Assembly: GCA_963748095.1 (NCBI GenBank)
Contig: CAVVIO010000102.1
Span: forward strand, 1-64,000
Reading direction: 5' to 3'
Length of the DNA: 64,000 nucleotides
Source of the DNA: CAVVIO01 sp963748095
GTDB lineage: Bacteria; Bacteroidota; Bacteroidia; Bacteroidales; UBA10428
In this document: in pieces, positions 1 to 9,396 of the stretch
Position numbering within the stretch: the first letter of the stretch is position 1
Layout of the letters: each line of letters opens with the position of its first letter
Made by a program: the position numbers and the translations under genes
Notes under the pieces: generated by a model
Databases searched by the model: none
Seen by the model: the letters and a program-made list of their open reading frames with translations, nothing else
What the model was told of the DNA's origin: nothing

Positions 1-167
1 TGCGAGGAGGAACGACGAAGCAACCGGAGCGCAGCGGAGCTCACCGTAGGTAATCCCTTGATCTTAAGTAGGAATTACTAATTAGTATTATTTTCATTCA
101 TTAGAAAGAGATTGCCGCGCTCCACTGCGCCTGCCTGCCCGTCAGGCTAGTTACGCTTACAATGACG
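1..167. repeat. Palindromic MITE/REP-like repeat, copy A (5' truncated by window edge)
   Basis: The right end CTTACAATGACG and the left part GCGAGGAGGAACGACGAAGC form the two arms of an element that is also present at 4579-4706 and 59239-59364. Full copies start CGTCATTGCGAG and end with its near reverse complement, enclosing an AT-rich middle that contains the shared string ATTAGTATTATT or a close variant. Copy A lacks only the first few bases because the window starts inside it. The element is non-coding, and the IS110 transposase starts about 20 bases beyond its right end. Confidence 0.75.
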
Positions 168-187
168 CTCCGGTAAGTTACAGATAT

Positions 188-1546
188 TCAAGCTGCTACA
201 TTTTGAAGTTTAAGACCATATTTTGCTGCTTCTCTTTTTAAGCGATCTATCTTAATCATTTTCTGTCTTTCAGTGTCGATTTGTAGTCTTTTTGGATCAT
301 ATTCTTGCCTGTTTTTCAGCATATGATAGAAGATTACGGCAAGCTTTCGAGCTACGGCCTTTATAGCTTTTTTACTTCCCTTCTGATACGATAAACGACG
401 ATATAGATGTCCTAATGAACTTTTATTATGCCACATACTTTGGGCCGCCATTCGAAAACATTGTGTTGCCGGATTATTGGTAAATCTTTTTTGGTGTCCG
501 ACAACCTTTCCCCCTGTAATTTTTTTACGTGGACTTAAATTAAGCCAACTGGTAAAGTGGTCGGCGGTGGGCCATTTATTAAGATTTAATCCTGTAACCG
601 ATATAATCTCAAGGATACATATCTCGTCTAATCCATCAATTTGTGTTAAATCAATGCCTGTTATACGTTTCAGATATTCCTTTACATTGATGCTATATTG
701 ATTTTTTCTTACATAGGATGTTTTTTTCTTTATCTCTTTTTTGGAATCGGGTGGTAACATTTTCTTTAATACCGATTCAATCAATATTTCATATTCCTTC
801 ATTTGCCTTTTAAAAAAATCATAAGATTCAAGGGTTTTCCTTAGAATGTAAATATTGGATGGACTGTAAATACCCTTTAAAGATTTGATCAAATCGGCTT
901 TATCTGCTTTTAATTTGGTTATATCAATTTTTGCCAAAAGATTTTCAGGATTAGTTATCCCACTTGCAATCTCTCTAAGCAGACTCATTCCGGATACACC
1001 TTCTATATCACTGATTAGATGCTGAAATTTAACATTCATCTTTGTCAATAATTTATGGATACGGTTTAATGTATCACTTTTCTGTTTCTGAAGGATATTT
1101 CGTTCATGTATGTAAGTTCTTAATTCCCTGTAAATATCAGGAGCTATATGGGAGGCACGCAATATGCCGTAGGCATGTAGCTGATGTAACCATTGACAAT
1201 CTAATACATCTGTTTTTTGACCGGCAACATTCTTAAAATGCTTTGGGTTCACTAAGGTTACCTCAATACCATGTCGTTCCAATATTTCATATAATGCCAT
1301 CCAATATACTCCAGTTGCTTCCATTCCTATTTTTTCTACCCCTGCCTCCTTTAAGTGAACAGCTACTTCGGTTAGGTCGTCCGTATAAGCATTGGCTTCA
1401 ATTAAATGGTTTTTGCCTTCTGAGTCCGTGTAAGATATCATCATCATGGTACTTCCGACATCAATTGCCCCGGATTGCTTGTTGATAATTTCCAATACAA
1501 ATTGATCATTTGTCAAAGCTGATTTGTTTTTAACTTCCTCTTTCAT
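188..1546 (-). CDS. IS110-family DEDD transposase
   Basis: This 452-residue protein has the two-part IS110 layout: an N-terminal RuvC-like DEDD domain and a C-terminal Tnp_20 domain. Candidate acidic residues are D29 in AIDVG, E76 in MEATGVYW, and D113 and D116 in KTDVLDCQWL. The C-terminal half has the family stretch NLSPRKKITGGKVVGHQKR and a serine in AAQSMW that may be the second catalytic residue. Length is slightly above the usual 330-430. The frame is open and undamaged, so the element may be active. Members of this family recombine DNA using a bridge RNA made from the element's own non-coding end; here the only sizeable non-coding segment is upstream of the gene. Confidence 0.93.
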   Translation of the reverse strand: MKEEVKNKSALTNDQFVLEIINKQSGAIDVGSTMMMISYTDSEGKNHLIEANAYTDDLTEVAVHLKEAGVEKIGMEATGVYWMALYEILERHGIEVTLVNPKHFKNVAGQKTDVLDCQWLHQLHAYGILRASHIAPDIYRELRTYIHERNILQKQKSDTLNRIHKLLTKMNVKFQHLISDIEGVSGMSLLREIASGITNPENLLAKIDITKLKADKADLIKSLKGIYSPSNIYILRKTLESYDFFKRQMKEYEILIESVLKKMLPPDSKKEIKKKTSYVRKNQYSINVKEYLKRITGIDLTQIDGLDEICILEIISVTGLNLNKWPTADHFTSWLNLSPRKKITGGKVVGHQKRFTNNPATQCFRMAAQSMWHNKSSLGHLYRRLSYQKGSKKAIKAVARKLAVIFYHMLKNRQEYDPKRLQIDTERQKMIKIDRLKREAAKYGLKLQNVAA

Positions 1547-1570
1547 ATTTTTACAATTAATTCTTTTTAA

Positions 1571-1760
1571 GAAAGCAGAGCAAACTCTATTACTTGAAGA
1601 AAGAAAGCAATCTTACAAGCATGGTGTTGTGAAAGTATAAGCTTACACGCCCCGATAAGTTTTTTTTCTAAGAGCAATAGTCCCAAACTCGCAATCGGGT
1701 TTGAAAACGCCAAGTTGCAATACGGGTTTTGTAGTTTGCTCTGTCTTTCATCGGGGCAAA
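1571..1760 (-). ncRNA. Candidate bridge RNA region of the IS110 element
   Basis: The non-coding segment just upstream of the transposase holds nested inverted repeats. GAAAGCAGAGCAAACT (1571-1586) faces AGTTTGCTCTG plus CTTTC (1733-1749), and GCCCCGAT (1649-1656) faces ATCGGGGC (1750-1757). A segment of this size and position is where IS110-group elements encode the RNA that pairs with target and donor DNA. The assignment is an inference from position and fold; the loops that would contact target and donor were not resolved. Confidence 0.4.
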
Positions 1761-1804
1761 CTTACGTCATTTAATTATTTTTCCCGGGGGACCAGGGATG
1801 GTGA

Positions 1805-1857
1805 CTCGCAATGACGGTTTAGAGTGGCCTTTTGCTCGCAATATCAGCATTGACGGT
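1805..1857. repeat. Fragment(s) of the palindromic repeat beside the IS element
   Basis: CTCGCAATGACGG at 1805-1817 matches the right end of the palindromic repeat family, and a degraded second piece (TGCTCGCAAT ... CATTGACGGTTAGGA) follows at about 1834-1862. Together with copy A at 1-167, the IS110 element sits between pieces of this repeat. The rest of 1547-2013 shows no coding potential. Confidence 0.5.
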
Positions 1858-2013
1858 TAGGAGAGGGTTTTTGCTTCTGACACAGTCCCGGTTAGTTTTT
1901 GGGAATATTTCAGCAATATCTTGTTAGAACAAGCGCGCAGGCCCGGCATAAGGGCATCAGAAAACCGCTATCCGTAACGTTCCCCACCTACAAATTTTAA
2001 TGTAAACAAATCA

Positions 2014-3204
2014 TTATTTTTCATTCATATATCTTTTTACAAAATCCATCAACGCCTTTCCATGAACATTTTTAGCAATCACCACTCCCTTATCATTAAG
2101 AATAAAGTTGGCCGGAATGGTCTGAACACGGATCTTTTTTAAGAACGGTGCATCATCACCCTTCAGATCGGATGCCTGGTACCAGCGGTTTGCCCCGTCG
2201 CGTTCGGCAGCTTTTCTCCAGACAGACCTATCACTTTCCAGTGCATACGCGACAATTTGTAATCCCTGGTCATGGTATTCATTCCATACAGGTACCAGAA
2301 CCTCCCGGTTTTCTATCCGGCAGGGAGCACACCAGGATGCCCACAGGTCTATAATAGTGAGCTTCTTGCCCAACATGTCTTTAAGCGAAAGTGTATCCTT
2401 TGTCAGCAGGGGAAACCTGAGGTTAGGGAATGTATCCCCGACCAAAACAGGTAAATCGGCAGGGTTACTTTCGTTACAAAGCTGTTTTACCCATGGATGG
2501 TCCGGTTGTTCTTTCTTCCATTTATTACACTGCCTCACCAGAAATTCAGGCACGCGTTCATAATCATTCTCCGGGCTTACCCATCTTAATGCCACCAGTG
2601 CCGGCATGAGGTACTGTATGCTGTCGGCAAACTTTATCAGCGCCGTCCGGTATTGTAAAACAGCGTGTTCCTTTTCCAGCAACTGGCTGCCCTCTTCCAA
2701 TTGCCAGTGTTTTCCTGCAAGAAAGGTCTGGTAAGCTTCCTCGCTGATATCCCTTAGCTTTAACAGCGCCTTATTAATTTTGGAAGGATGTTCGATTGAA
2801 AAACTTTTTTGAAATTCATCCACGTTGGCCCTTATTTTAATTGACTTACCCGGTTGCCACAGAATTGGCATATAGTTGGATGTAAGTGGATCATCCGTTT
2901 GTAAGTAATTGGGGGCCTTACCGGATGGCTGTACGGCTAATTCCAGCAATACAGGCTGGTTAGTAGCCGGCAGGTTACGGAACTCAAATTTGCCATCAGA
3001 ATTTACAACAGCAGAATCAATGACTTTTCCGAAATAGGAAGCAGCTACCTCCCGTAAGGTTCCGGGTTCAATCAGATAGATCTTCAGGCCGTTCTTTCCT
3101 GTTCCTTCCAGTCTTCCTGATATATATGCCGGAGACTGACAAGCGATCAGGGTTAAGGTCATTAAGATTAGACGGGTAGCATTTTTTATAAGGTTTGTTC
3201 TCAT
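2014..3204 (-). CDS. TlpA-like thioredoxin-fold lipoprotein with N-terminal DUF4369-type domain
   Basis: I start the protein at the ATG at 3204 (396 aa) rather than an upstream codon, because MRTNLIKNATRLILMTLTLI followed by AC gives a clean lipoprotein signal with the lipid-acceptor Cys22. Residues of about 25-130 look like the beta-rich DUF4369 domain, then a helical linker, then a thioredoxin fold with WCAPC at 291-295. The protein should sit on the periplasmic face of a membrane as a thiol-disulfide oxidoreductase. Such genes are common and often multiple in Bacteroidota; no partner gene is adjacent, so the substrate is unknown. Confidence 0.88.
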   Translation of the reverse strand: MRTNLIKNATRLILMTLTLIACQSPAYISGRLEGTGKNGLKIYLIEPGTLREVAASYFGKVIDSAVVNSDGKFEFRNLPATNQPVLLELAVQPSGKAPNYLQTDDPLTSNYMPILWQPGKSIKIRANVDEFQKSFSIEHPSKINKALLKLRDISEEAYQTFLAGKHWQLEEGSQLLEKEHAVLQYRTALIKFADSIQYLMPALVALRWVSPENDYERVPEFLVRQCNKWKKEQPDHPWVKQLCNESNPADLPVLVGDTFPNLRFPLLTKDTLSLKDMLGKKLTIIDLWASWCAPCRIENREVLVPVWNEYHDQGLQIVAYALESDRSVWRKAAERDGANRWYQASDLKGDDAPFLKKIRVQTIPANFILNDKGVVIAKNVHGKALMDFVKRYMNEK

Positions 3205-3469
3205 ATTTGTTAAATTAATGTCACGGTCACTTATTTTATAAGCAGATTTCAAGTTTATTTTCCATAGGGCTGAGATAAAAGAAGCGGAGACAACGCTCCG
3301 CACAACCCGAAAGTTACTTTCAAATTGTTAGCGGTTCTGAGTTTTCTAATCATTTAAAAATACTCATAAAGCGGAATGACAATAGGAATTATGAGGTATC
3401 GAAGAATAGATTATAAAAATTTATTTATAATTAAAAGTGATATCATAAAAGCGAGCGTTCGAAAAAACT

Positions 3470-3911
3470 CGCGTGCATAACTGAGCATAAGATTCAAAAA
3501 TACCTTCAAGCTTATTTTATTATCTCTGGAAGTCTTTTTAAATCTTTTTTTCCTTTTCCATCAAGGACGTCTTAAAGTTATAAAACCATCAGGCTTGAGG
3601 TAACATCATAAAATCCTCATCTTATCAAATCTATCTACAAGCTCTAATAGATTGCTGGCGTCTTCAGTCCAAGAGCCCTAAATAATATTTTTTTCTCGGA
3701 AACAGGGATGTCAATACTTTGGAAACAAGTCCATTTTAAATCTGTTTTACCCACTTCAATAGTGTCACTAATCATAATTGTCACTCCCGGCATAGTTTAC
3801 AAAAAGTCATCATGAAATCACCCTTCCTTTAATAGTATATTTAAAATTCTGAGAATAAAGACTAAGTGTTGAAACACTGAGCACAATAAAAAGAATTAAA
3901 AATTTCATCAT
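3470..3911 (-). pseudogene. Decayed carboxypeptidase-like regulatory domain protein
   Basis: Reading the minus strand from ATG at 3911 gives a signal peptide (MMKFLILFIVLSVSTLSLYS) and the start NFKYTIKGRV of a carboxypeptidase-like beta-sandwich, then a stop. Homologous-looking sequence continues in other frames: PGVTIMISDTIEVGKTDLKW, then IDIPVSEKKILFRALGL, then scattered pieces such as ELVDRFDK and KRKKRFKK. At least three frame changes and several stops are needed, so it cannot be one sequencing error. The family is a small secreted Bacteroidota protein of unknown role, recognised by eye only. Confidence 0.6.
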
Positions 3912-4373
3912 TCCAATCTTATTTTCTTTCTGTTTGCAAGTTCACCAAGTCGTTATTTTAAACTGACCTCTAACTTATTTAATACAACCATATAGTTTTT
4001 ATTTTTGAAATCGTTAATTACGTTTAATTATCAAACAAATTGTCCAACGGTTTTTTTATATTCTTCCATTCATAAATTTAAATATACCTGCACACTTAGG
4101 CTGTTTTTATATGTTATTGTCTTATCCCGACTTTCCTCAGTTTCCAACTTACGGTAAAGGAAATAAATGTAAAAGATAATACAATAAAATTCAAATAAAT
4201 TTAATTAACCGGTGTCCGGCGAAGGGCGGAACCTCCGCATGAAATATAAAAGCAGGTTCCACCTGCCTTACCCGTTAATCCTTTGGCGGACATGTTGCCC
4301 GTGCTATTTCCAATTCTTTGTCAAAAGTTCATGCCTCAAAGTACAAATTTTTTAATTGTCAGGTTTTAAGCAT

Positions 4374-4406
4374 AAAAAACCCTGTACAACGAGCACAGGG
4401 TTTTTA
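4374..4406 (-). terminator. Rho-independent terminator
   Basis: AAAAACCCTGT, a 9-base loop and ACAGGGTTTTT form an 11-bp stem with A and T runs on the two sides, so it can act in both directions. It lies about 380 bases beyond the stop of the minus-strand xylanase. The rest of 3304-4784 has no gene other than the decayed one and the repeat copy. Confidence 0.75.
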
Positions 4407-4578
4407 ACTAATTAAATTATGTTAAAATTATGTTATCATGCAAGCACAAGTTATAAAAATTCAATTTTACCGGCAAATTTTTATCCTATAATTTTTTATT
4501 CTGATTTAAATAATCCTGATTTAAATGACACAGTTTACTGAATAGACCAATGAAGAAAACAATTAAATGATGGAAGAG

Positions 4579-4706
4579 CGTCATTGTAAGGAGGAACGAC
4601 GTAATCTCCTGCTTTTTAGTAAGAATTACTCATTAGTATTATTATCATCAAAAGAAAGAGCCTGCCTGCCTGCAGCAGGCAGGCCGCGCTATCGCTCGCA
4701 GTGACG
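4579..4706. repeat. Palindromic MITE/REP-like repeat, copy B
   Basis: The copy begins CGTCATTGTAAGGAGGAACG and ends CGCTCGCAGTGACG. Near the right arm it carries an extra self-complementary CCTGCCTGCAGCAGGCAGG (about 4664-4682). The middle, with ATTACTCATTAGTATTATT, matches copy A. It lies between the xylanase stop and its candidate terminator, so it would be transcribed as a hairpin in the 3' untranslated region. Confidence 0.75.
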
Positions 4707-4784
4707 GTTAGGAGTGAGTTTTTTCTTTAATTTAAAACCCGTAACCGCTGTGAATTCCCCGGTTTTTCAGAATAGCTTTATAGA

Positions 4785-7262
4785 TTACTTTATTTTAACC
4801 AATTTGGTTTTTAAAACAGCACCATTGATATAAATAGCGGTAACAATATACGTCCCTTCCGGTAATGACGATACATTAACCCGGGTTTCATTCCCGTTCA
4901 ATTCCTTCTCAAAGACCTTCCGGCCGTTTAGCTGGTAGATTCTGACTGTTTTAATCCGGGAATTTTTGAAATTGATAAAAGTTCTGGCGGGATTCGGGAA
5001 CAGATTGGCTTCGGTAATTCTCTGTTCGTCAATCCCTGTTGCTACTGTATTGTTTACAACGTTATATCTCTGGAATGTCAGTAACTTTTGACCGTTCTTT
5101 GCGCTGACGGTACCTTCGAAATAGGAGATATTCACCAGATCTCCAATTTTAATGGGATTGGGCAAAGAAAATACAAGTATGGAATCATTATTTTCTTTTA
5201 GCCATACACTGTCAATATCAACATGTACATTGTTTGCCGTTAGCAGAAACCTCGAAAGCTGATCAAACGGGTCATTCATCGGTAAGGTGAACCGGACTTC
5301 AAATGTTTTCCCGTCGGTTGAAGTACCGGCAGAAACAATAGAAAGGTTCGGCACGATATTCGAAACAGGGAAATTGTTAAATGAAGCAAGTTCCTGGCCG
5401 TCTTTGGAAGTGATCGTATTGCCGGTATAAGATATCAATAGGGTATGGGTTCTGTTAACTAAATTTGTTAATGAGAATACCATGATTGAATCGTTCCCGT
5501 CTTTTAACCGCACACTATCCAGGCTCACGGCAACATTATTAACCTTTATGGTAAAGTAAGCCAGTTCTGATGACGGATCGGCCATTTGTTTATTGAATTT
5601 CAATTCAACTTCTTTACCGTCTGTTGTGGTACTTGCGGCTGTGCAGGTGGCATAATCGGTTGCAATAGCTTCAGGCCCGAAGGCTTCCAGCATTCCGCCA
5701 TCTGCAGATCTCATGGTACCGTCGGAATAGGAAACGGTCATGTAATTATTGTTAACAGATGAGCCAAGGTACATCACTACAACCGATGAATCTTCGGGCA
5801 ATAAGGATACGGAATCGATTTTTATCGGAGAGATCTGAAATAACTTAAAATCCCGGATAGAAGAAGCCGGATCGGCCATTTTTTTGTCGAACTTAACATA
5901 TAGCCGGTTGATCTTTTTCAGATAAGCTGTGTCAAACTGAGGCGGCGGAACTGCCCCGTTTTGTTCGTTTAACACGAAAATGGAATCGTTGTGCAACTTG
6001 TTGCAATCAATTGAAAACTGTTTCCACGTATCTCCGAATTTTACCTTTACATCGTACTGGCCGTAATACCCGTTAAATTTAACAGAGTCGGTAAAATTGG
6101 TGTTGATATTGGTTGTCCATACTTTATGGATCAGCTTATAAATGGTGTCGGCAGCGATTTTAGGAACTTTGTCCGCATCAAAATAACCCGATTCTGTCCG
6201 CCAGGCTCCTGCATCCCACAATGCCCAGCTTATAATACCTTCAATGGCAGGATACGAAAAGGCAAAGCGGAAAATGGATGAGGTATAGCTGGCCTGTCTT
6301 TCCTGGGACATTTGTGCCAGATCGAACTCGGTAAACCGTATGGGCAGGCCCAGTGTTGCCAGAATATCCATATTCTGTTTCAATTCGCCCAGATCAATAG
6401 TAGTAAACCAGAAATGGGCCTGCACGCCGATCCCGTCTATAGGGGCGCCTTTCGACAACATTTTTTGAATAAGGGTTTTGTATTTAGCTGCATCGCCCCA
6501 GTTGTACTCCACATTATATTCGTTAATATATAATTTGGTTGTCGTATCAATTTCCCTGACCCATTTAAAGGCATTCCAGTAAATGGAGTCCGTGCCAAGC
6601 CTGTTTATAAGCCACGTGGCATGAAGCGGTTCATTAATCACATCGTACTCCTTGAATTTTCCTTTATAACGTTGGGCCATTGTTTGCACCCGTGTTTTAC
6701 AGGCATTGTAAAGGTCCTGGTTGGTTGGTAATTCCATGGCCCATTTGGGAATGCAGTGATAATCGCTGTCGTTATTGGCTCCCCATATAAGATTATGTCC
6801 TTTCAGGTCAATATTTTCCCGCCAGCCCCAGTTTACAACACTGTCCACAGGTCCGTAATTGTAAGATGTTGAACTGTAGGGCTGGGTGCCGCTCCACTTA
6901 AAGGCATTGCCGGTAACATTCATGTTGAAGTACTTAAGAATAGTTGATTGGATCCAGTCATTCGTGGAAGGTATCGCAGGATCAGAACTGTAATTATTCC
7001 GGTCAAAATCGTTGGCGCAGCCGAAGACAAACTCATGTTTTTTCAGTTTTATTTCTATGCTGTCACTCACTGCAACACCGTTTTTATCAAAGACCTTTAT
7101 TGTGAAATTACCTTTTCGTAACGTATCGATTCTCTCCTGGGCGGTGTTCATCCATTCCGTAATTGTCTGCTGGCTGAAAACATTCATGGAAATGAACAAA
7201 AAGATCAGAAACATGCATTGCCGGAGGATATACCTTGAAATTTTGTAAAACATGGGACTCAT
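4785..7262 (-). CDS. Secreted GH10 endo-1,4-beta-xylanase with C-terminal repeats and T9SS sorting domain
   Basis: This 825-residue protein hydrolyses internal beta-1,4 links of xylan. After a signal peptide (about 1-30), a GH10 catalytic domain spans about 35-375: GHNLIWG at 155-161, DVINEPLH with acid/base Glu211, and RFTEFDL with nucleophile Glu312. After it come three related beta-sandwich units of about 85 residues, each with FTKPMxDP-like and DSV(W/R)LKxxNDSI pieces (SwmB-like), and a T9SS type A sorting domain from about 745 (NLFPNPARTFINF). The enzyme is therefore exported by the Por system and probably kept at the cell surface. It stands alone; no SusCD pair is adjacent. The partial GH39-like gene at the far end is the only other likely xylan gene. 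Confidence 0.93.
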   Translation of the reverse strand: MSPMFYKISRYILRQCMFLIFLFISMNVFSQQTITEWMNTAQERIDTLRKGNFTIKVFDKNGVAVSDSIEIKLKKHEFVFGCANDFDRNNYSSDPAIPSTNDWIQSTILKYFNMNVTGNAFKWSGTQPYSSTSYNYGPVDSVVNWGWRENIDLKGHNLIWGANNDSDYHCIPKWAMELPTNQDLYNACKTRVQTMAQRYKGKFKEYDVINEPLHATWLINRLGTDSIYWNAFKWVREIDTTTKLYINEYNVEYNWGDAAKYKTLIQKMLSKGAPIDGIGVQAHFWFTTIDLGELKQNMDILATLGLPIRFTEFDLAQMSQERQASYTSSIFRFAFSYPAIEGIISWALWDAGAWRTESGYFDADKVPKIAADTIYKLIHKVWTTNINTNFTDSVKFNGYYGQYDVKVKFGDTWKQFSIDCNKLHNDSIFVLNEQNGAVPPPQFDTAYLKKINRLYVKFDKKMADPASSIRDFKLFQISPIKIDSVSLLPEDSSVVVMYLGSSVNNNYMTVSYSDGTMRSADGGMLEAFGPEAIATDYATCTAASTTTDGKEVELKFNKQMADPSSELAYFTIKVNNVAVSLDSVRLKDGNDSIMVFSLTNLVNRTHTLLISYTGNTITSKDGQELASFNNFPVSNIVPNLSIVSAGTSTDGKTFEVRFTLPMNDPFDQLSRFLLTANNVHVDIDSVWLKENNDSILVFSLPNPIKIGDLVNISYFEGTVSAKNGQKLLTFQRYNVVNNTVATGIDEQRITEANLFPNPARTFINFKNSRIKTVRIYQLNGRKVFEKELNGNETRVNVSSLPEGTYIVTAIYINGAVLKTKLVKIK

Positions 7263-7518
7263 TTTATTTTTCAGTTGAATAATGTACTTTTCGTAAATCG
7301 CTTATTGTAAAAGGCCACAATATACTAAAATTATATATTTAAGGGAAACGAAAATCTGATTCGTGTTTTTTTGCTAACATTTTATCCGAAGGGTTGTGAA
7401 AAATAGAAATCCAATTTTTGCATATATTGAGTAAGAACGGGTGACAAACAAAAAACGCTCATTCTGATTTCTTCGGATTACACACTAATATTTCATCTCT
7501 TTTCACAACGTTCAGTAA

Positions 7519-7590
7519 AAAACAATTAAAAGAACCAAAAACGTTTACTTCTGTTTCTTCATTATCAACGATCTTTACGCTAATTCGATA
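7519..7590 (-). repeat. Coding-like remnant, left copy (pairs with 9306-9378)
   Basis: On the minus strand this stretch reads ISVKIVDNEETEVNVFGSFN in a frame that runs on into the start of the efflux gene. The stretch at 9306-9378 reads CVKVKDSETEVNVFSSLNCF. The two share clear DNA and peptide similarity and lie on either side of the MFS gene. I do not recognise the protein family. These look like degenerate pieces of the same gene, possibly left by duplication or by insertion of the MFS gene. Confidence 0.4.
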
Positions 7591-7690
7591 AGTAGCAGCG
7601 TAACAGAGATCTTGAAAAATGGAACTTATCAGGATGGGTGCATACTTTAAAGAGTTATCACCTTTTTGAATCATAAACAGGGTATTTAAC

Positions 7691-9224
7691 TTGTTGAAGA
7701 ATGATTTGAATAAAATAGAGAAGTGGACACTTGCCGCGACCATCTTAGGTTCGGGAATGGTGTTTATTGATACTTCCACACTCAATGTTGTACTTCCTGC
7801 AATACAAAAAGATCTGGGGATCAGCGGAAAATCGTTATTCTGGATTATAAATGCCTATTCCTTGTTTCTTTCCTCGCTCTTACTGGTTGGAGGGTCAATA
7901 GGTGATATTTATGGCAGGAAGAAAATCTTTATAATAGGGATCATGCTGTTCAGTGTGTCGTCCTTTTTCTGCGGAATATCTCCGGGCGAGGGAATGTTGA
8001 TAACCGCCCGTGCATTTCAGGGTGTGGGAGGTGCATTAATGGTCCCCGGCAGCCTTGCAATTATTTCGGCGGTAATTCCCCCCGAAAAGAAGAGGAAAAG
8101 CATTCGGGACCTGGTCCACGTTCAGCGCCCTTACTACGATCATAGGTCCGGTATTAGGCGGTTTATTTGCCGGAATTGGCTTATGGCGGTTTATTTTTTT
8201 TATAAATATTCCTCTCGCAATACTTACAATAGTCATTCTTGTGAAAAAAGTGCCGGAAAACAGGGATGAGTCTGCAAAGAAACCGGATATAACCGGTGCT
8301 GTCCTGGCAATTCTGGGGCTGTCGGGAATAACTTACGGATTTCTGGAAGCATCCGAAAAAGGTTTTTCGGATACACTTATTCAATTATCATTGGCAGCCG
8401 GAACTGTGGCGCTGGTATTGTTTCTTTTTGTGGAAAAGAGAAGCGATCATCCCATGATGCCGTTGAAGTTATTTAAGTCAAGATCATTCAGCGGCATTAA
8501 TATGATGACGTTTTTTATTTATTTCGCATTGAGCGCTTCGCTGTTCTTTTTACCGCTTAATTTAATTCAGGTTCAGGGATATTCGGAAGAAATTACAGGA
8601 CTGACACTACTGCCGTTTGCAATTATTCTTGCCGGGATTTCGCGTTATTCCGGTATGTTTTATGATAAATTCGGGGCAAAAAAACCATTAGTCACGGGCG
8701 CCATCTTAGCCGGTATAGGTATGCTGATCTTATCTTTTCCCGGGTTGACTGAAGGGCCGAAAGATTACTGGATTTCTTTTTTCCCGGGAATAGTTATTCT
8801 GGGGACCGGGATGGGAATTGTAATTGCTCCTCTGACGGCAACCGTTATGGCTTCCGTTCCTGAAAAAAATTCAGGCATAGCTTCCGGCGTGAATAATACG
8901 ATGGCACGGACGGCAGGGCTGCTTTCAATAGCCGTTCTAGGGGCACTCATGTTAATTTCGTTTAAAAACAACCTGGAAACCAATGTGGATAAGATTGAAA
9001 TACGGCAAGATAAGAAGATGGAACTGATAAGTAATGCAAAAAATTTAGGCGATACTCAGCCTCCCGCAAATTTGTCCGAAGAAAAGACCGGACAGGTAGT
9101 TCATCTTATTAAGTCCTCTTTCATCCGGTCCTATAATCTTATTATTTACCTATGTGTCGCTTTATCCTGGCTGGGAGCATTAATTGCTTTTTTCTCGGTA
9201 AAGAAGGGGATTCTTTCCGGTTGA
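7691..9224 (+). pseudogene. DHA2-type MFS multidrug efflux transporter, single-base frameshift
   Basis: Removing one A near 8090 (in GAAAAGAAGAGG) gives a continuous 510-residue protein, the normal length of 14-helix EmrB/QacA-type proton antiporters. The first frame carries GSGMVFIDTSTLNVVLPAIQ (motif D1 region) and GDIYGRKKIF (motif A). The restored junction reads PPEKRGKAFGTWSTFSALTT and then GPVLGGLFA (motif C). The second frame covers the remaining helices to 9224. The start is a TTG at 7691. Without correction only 192 residues plus an untranslated tail would be made. It is either a consensus error or a true inactivation. The drug substrate cannot be told. Confidence 0.85.
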
Positions 9225-9305
9225 ATTCCGGATCTCAATTCTCGTTCAAATGATTGCATTTTTCATCACGATATTATTTTCTTTTTCCCTGTAATGTATT
9301 TAAAA

Positions 9306-9378
9306 AAGCAATTTAAAGAACTAAAAACGTTAACCTCTGTTTCACTATCTTTAACCTTTACACAATTTCAATAACGCT
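9306..9378 (-). repeat. Coding-like remnant, right copy (pairs with 7519-7590)
   Basis: Similar in DNA and in minus-strand translation to 7519-7590 (ETEVNVF(S/G)S(L/F)NCF shared). Stops occur just upstream in the matching frame, so it is not an intact gene. It lies in the gap between the MFS gene and the LtrA-family gene. Confidence 0.4.
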
Positions 9379-9396
9379 TAATCAAACCTTAACCTG

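Larger units (their letters stand above)
171..1795 (-). mobile_element. IS110-family insertion sequence (ends approximate)
   Basis: The element consists of one DEDD transposase and about 240 bases of non-coding DNA upstream of it. IS110 elements lack conventional terminal inverted repeats and long target duplications, so the ends cannot be fixed from one copy; I place them between the flanking palindromic repeat (ending at 167) and the second piece of that repeat near 1805. The same repeat lies on both sides, which fits insertion into or beside a palindromic repeat, a targeting habit known for several IS110/IS1111 members. Confidence 0.55.

Noticed and set aside
7459..7785. 108-residue minus-strand gene overlapping the MFS start
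   Set aside because: Its N-terminal part is antisense to the transporter; only the later portion resembles the remnant at 9306-9378, so it is listed as a degenerate fragment, not a gene.
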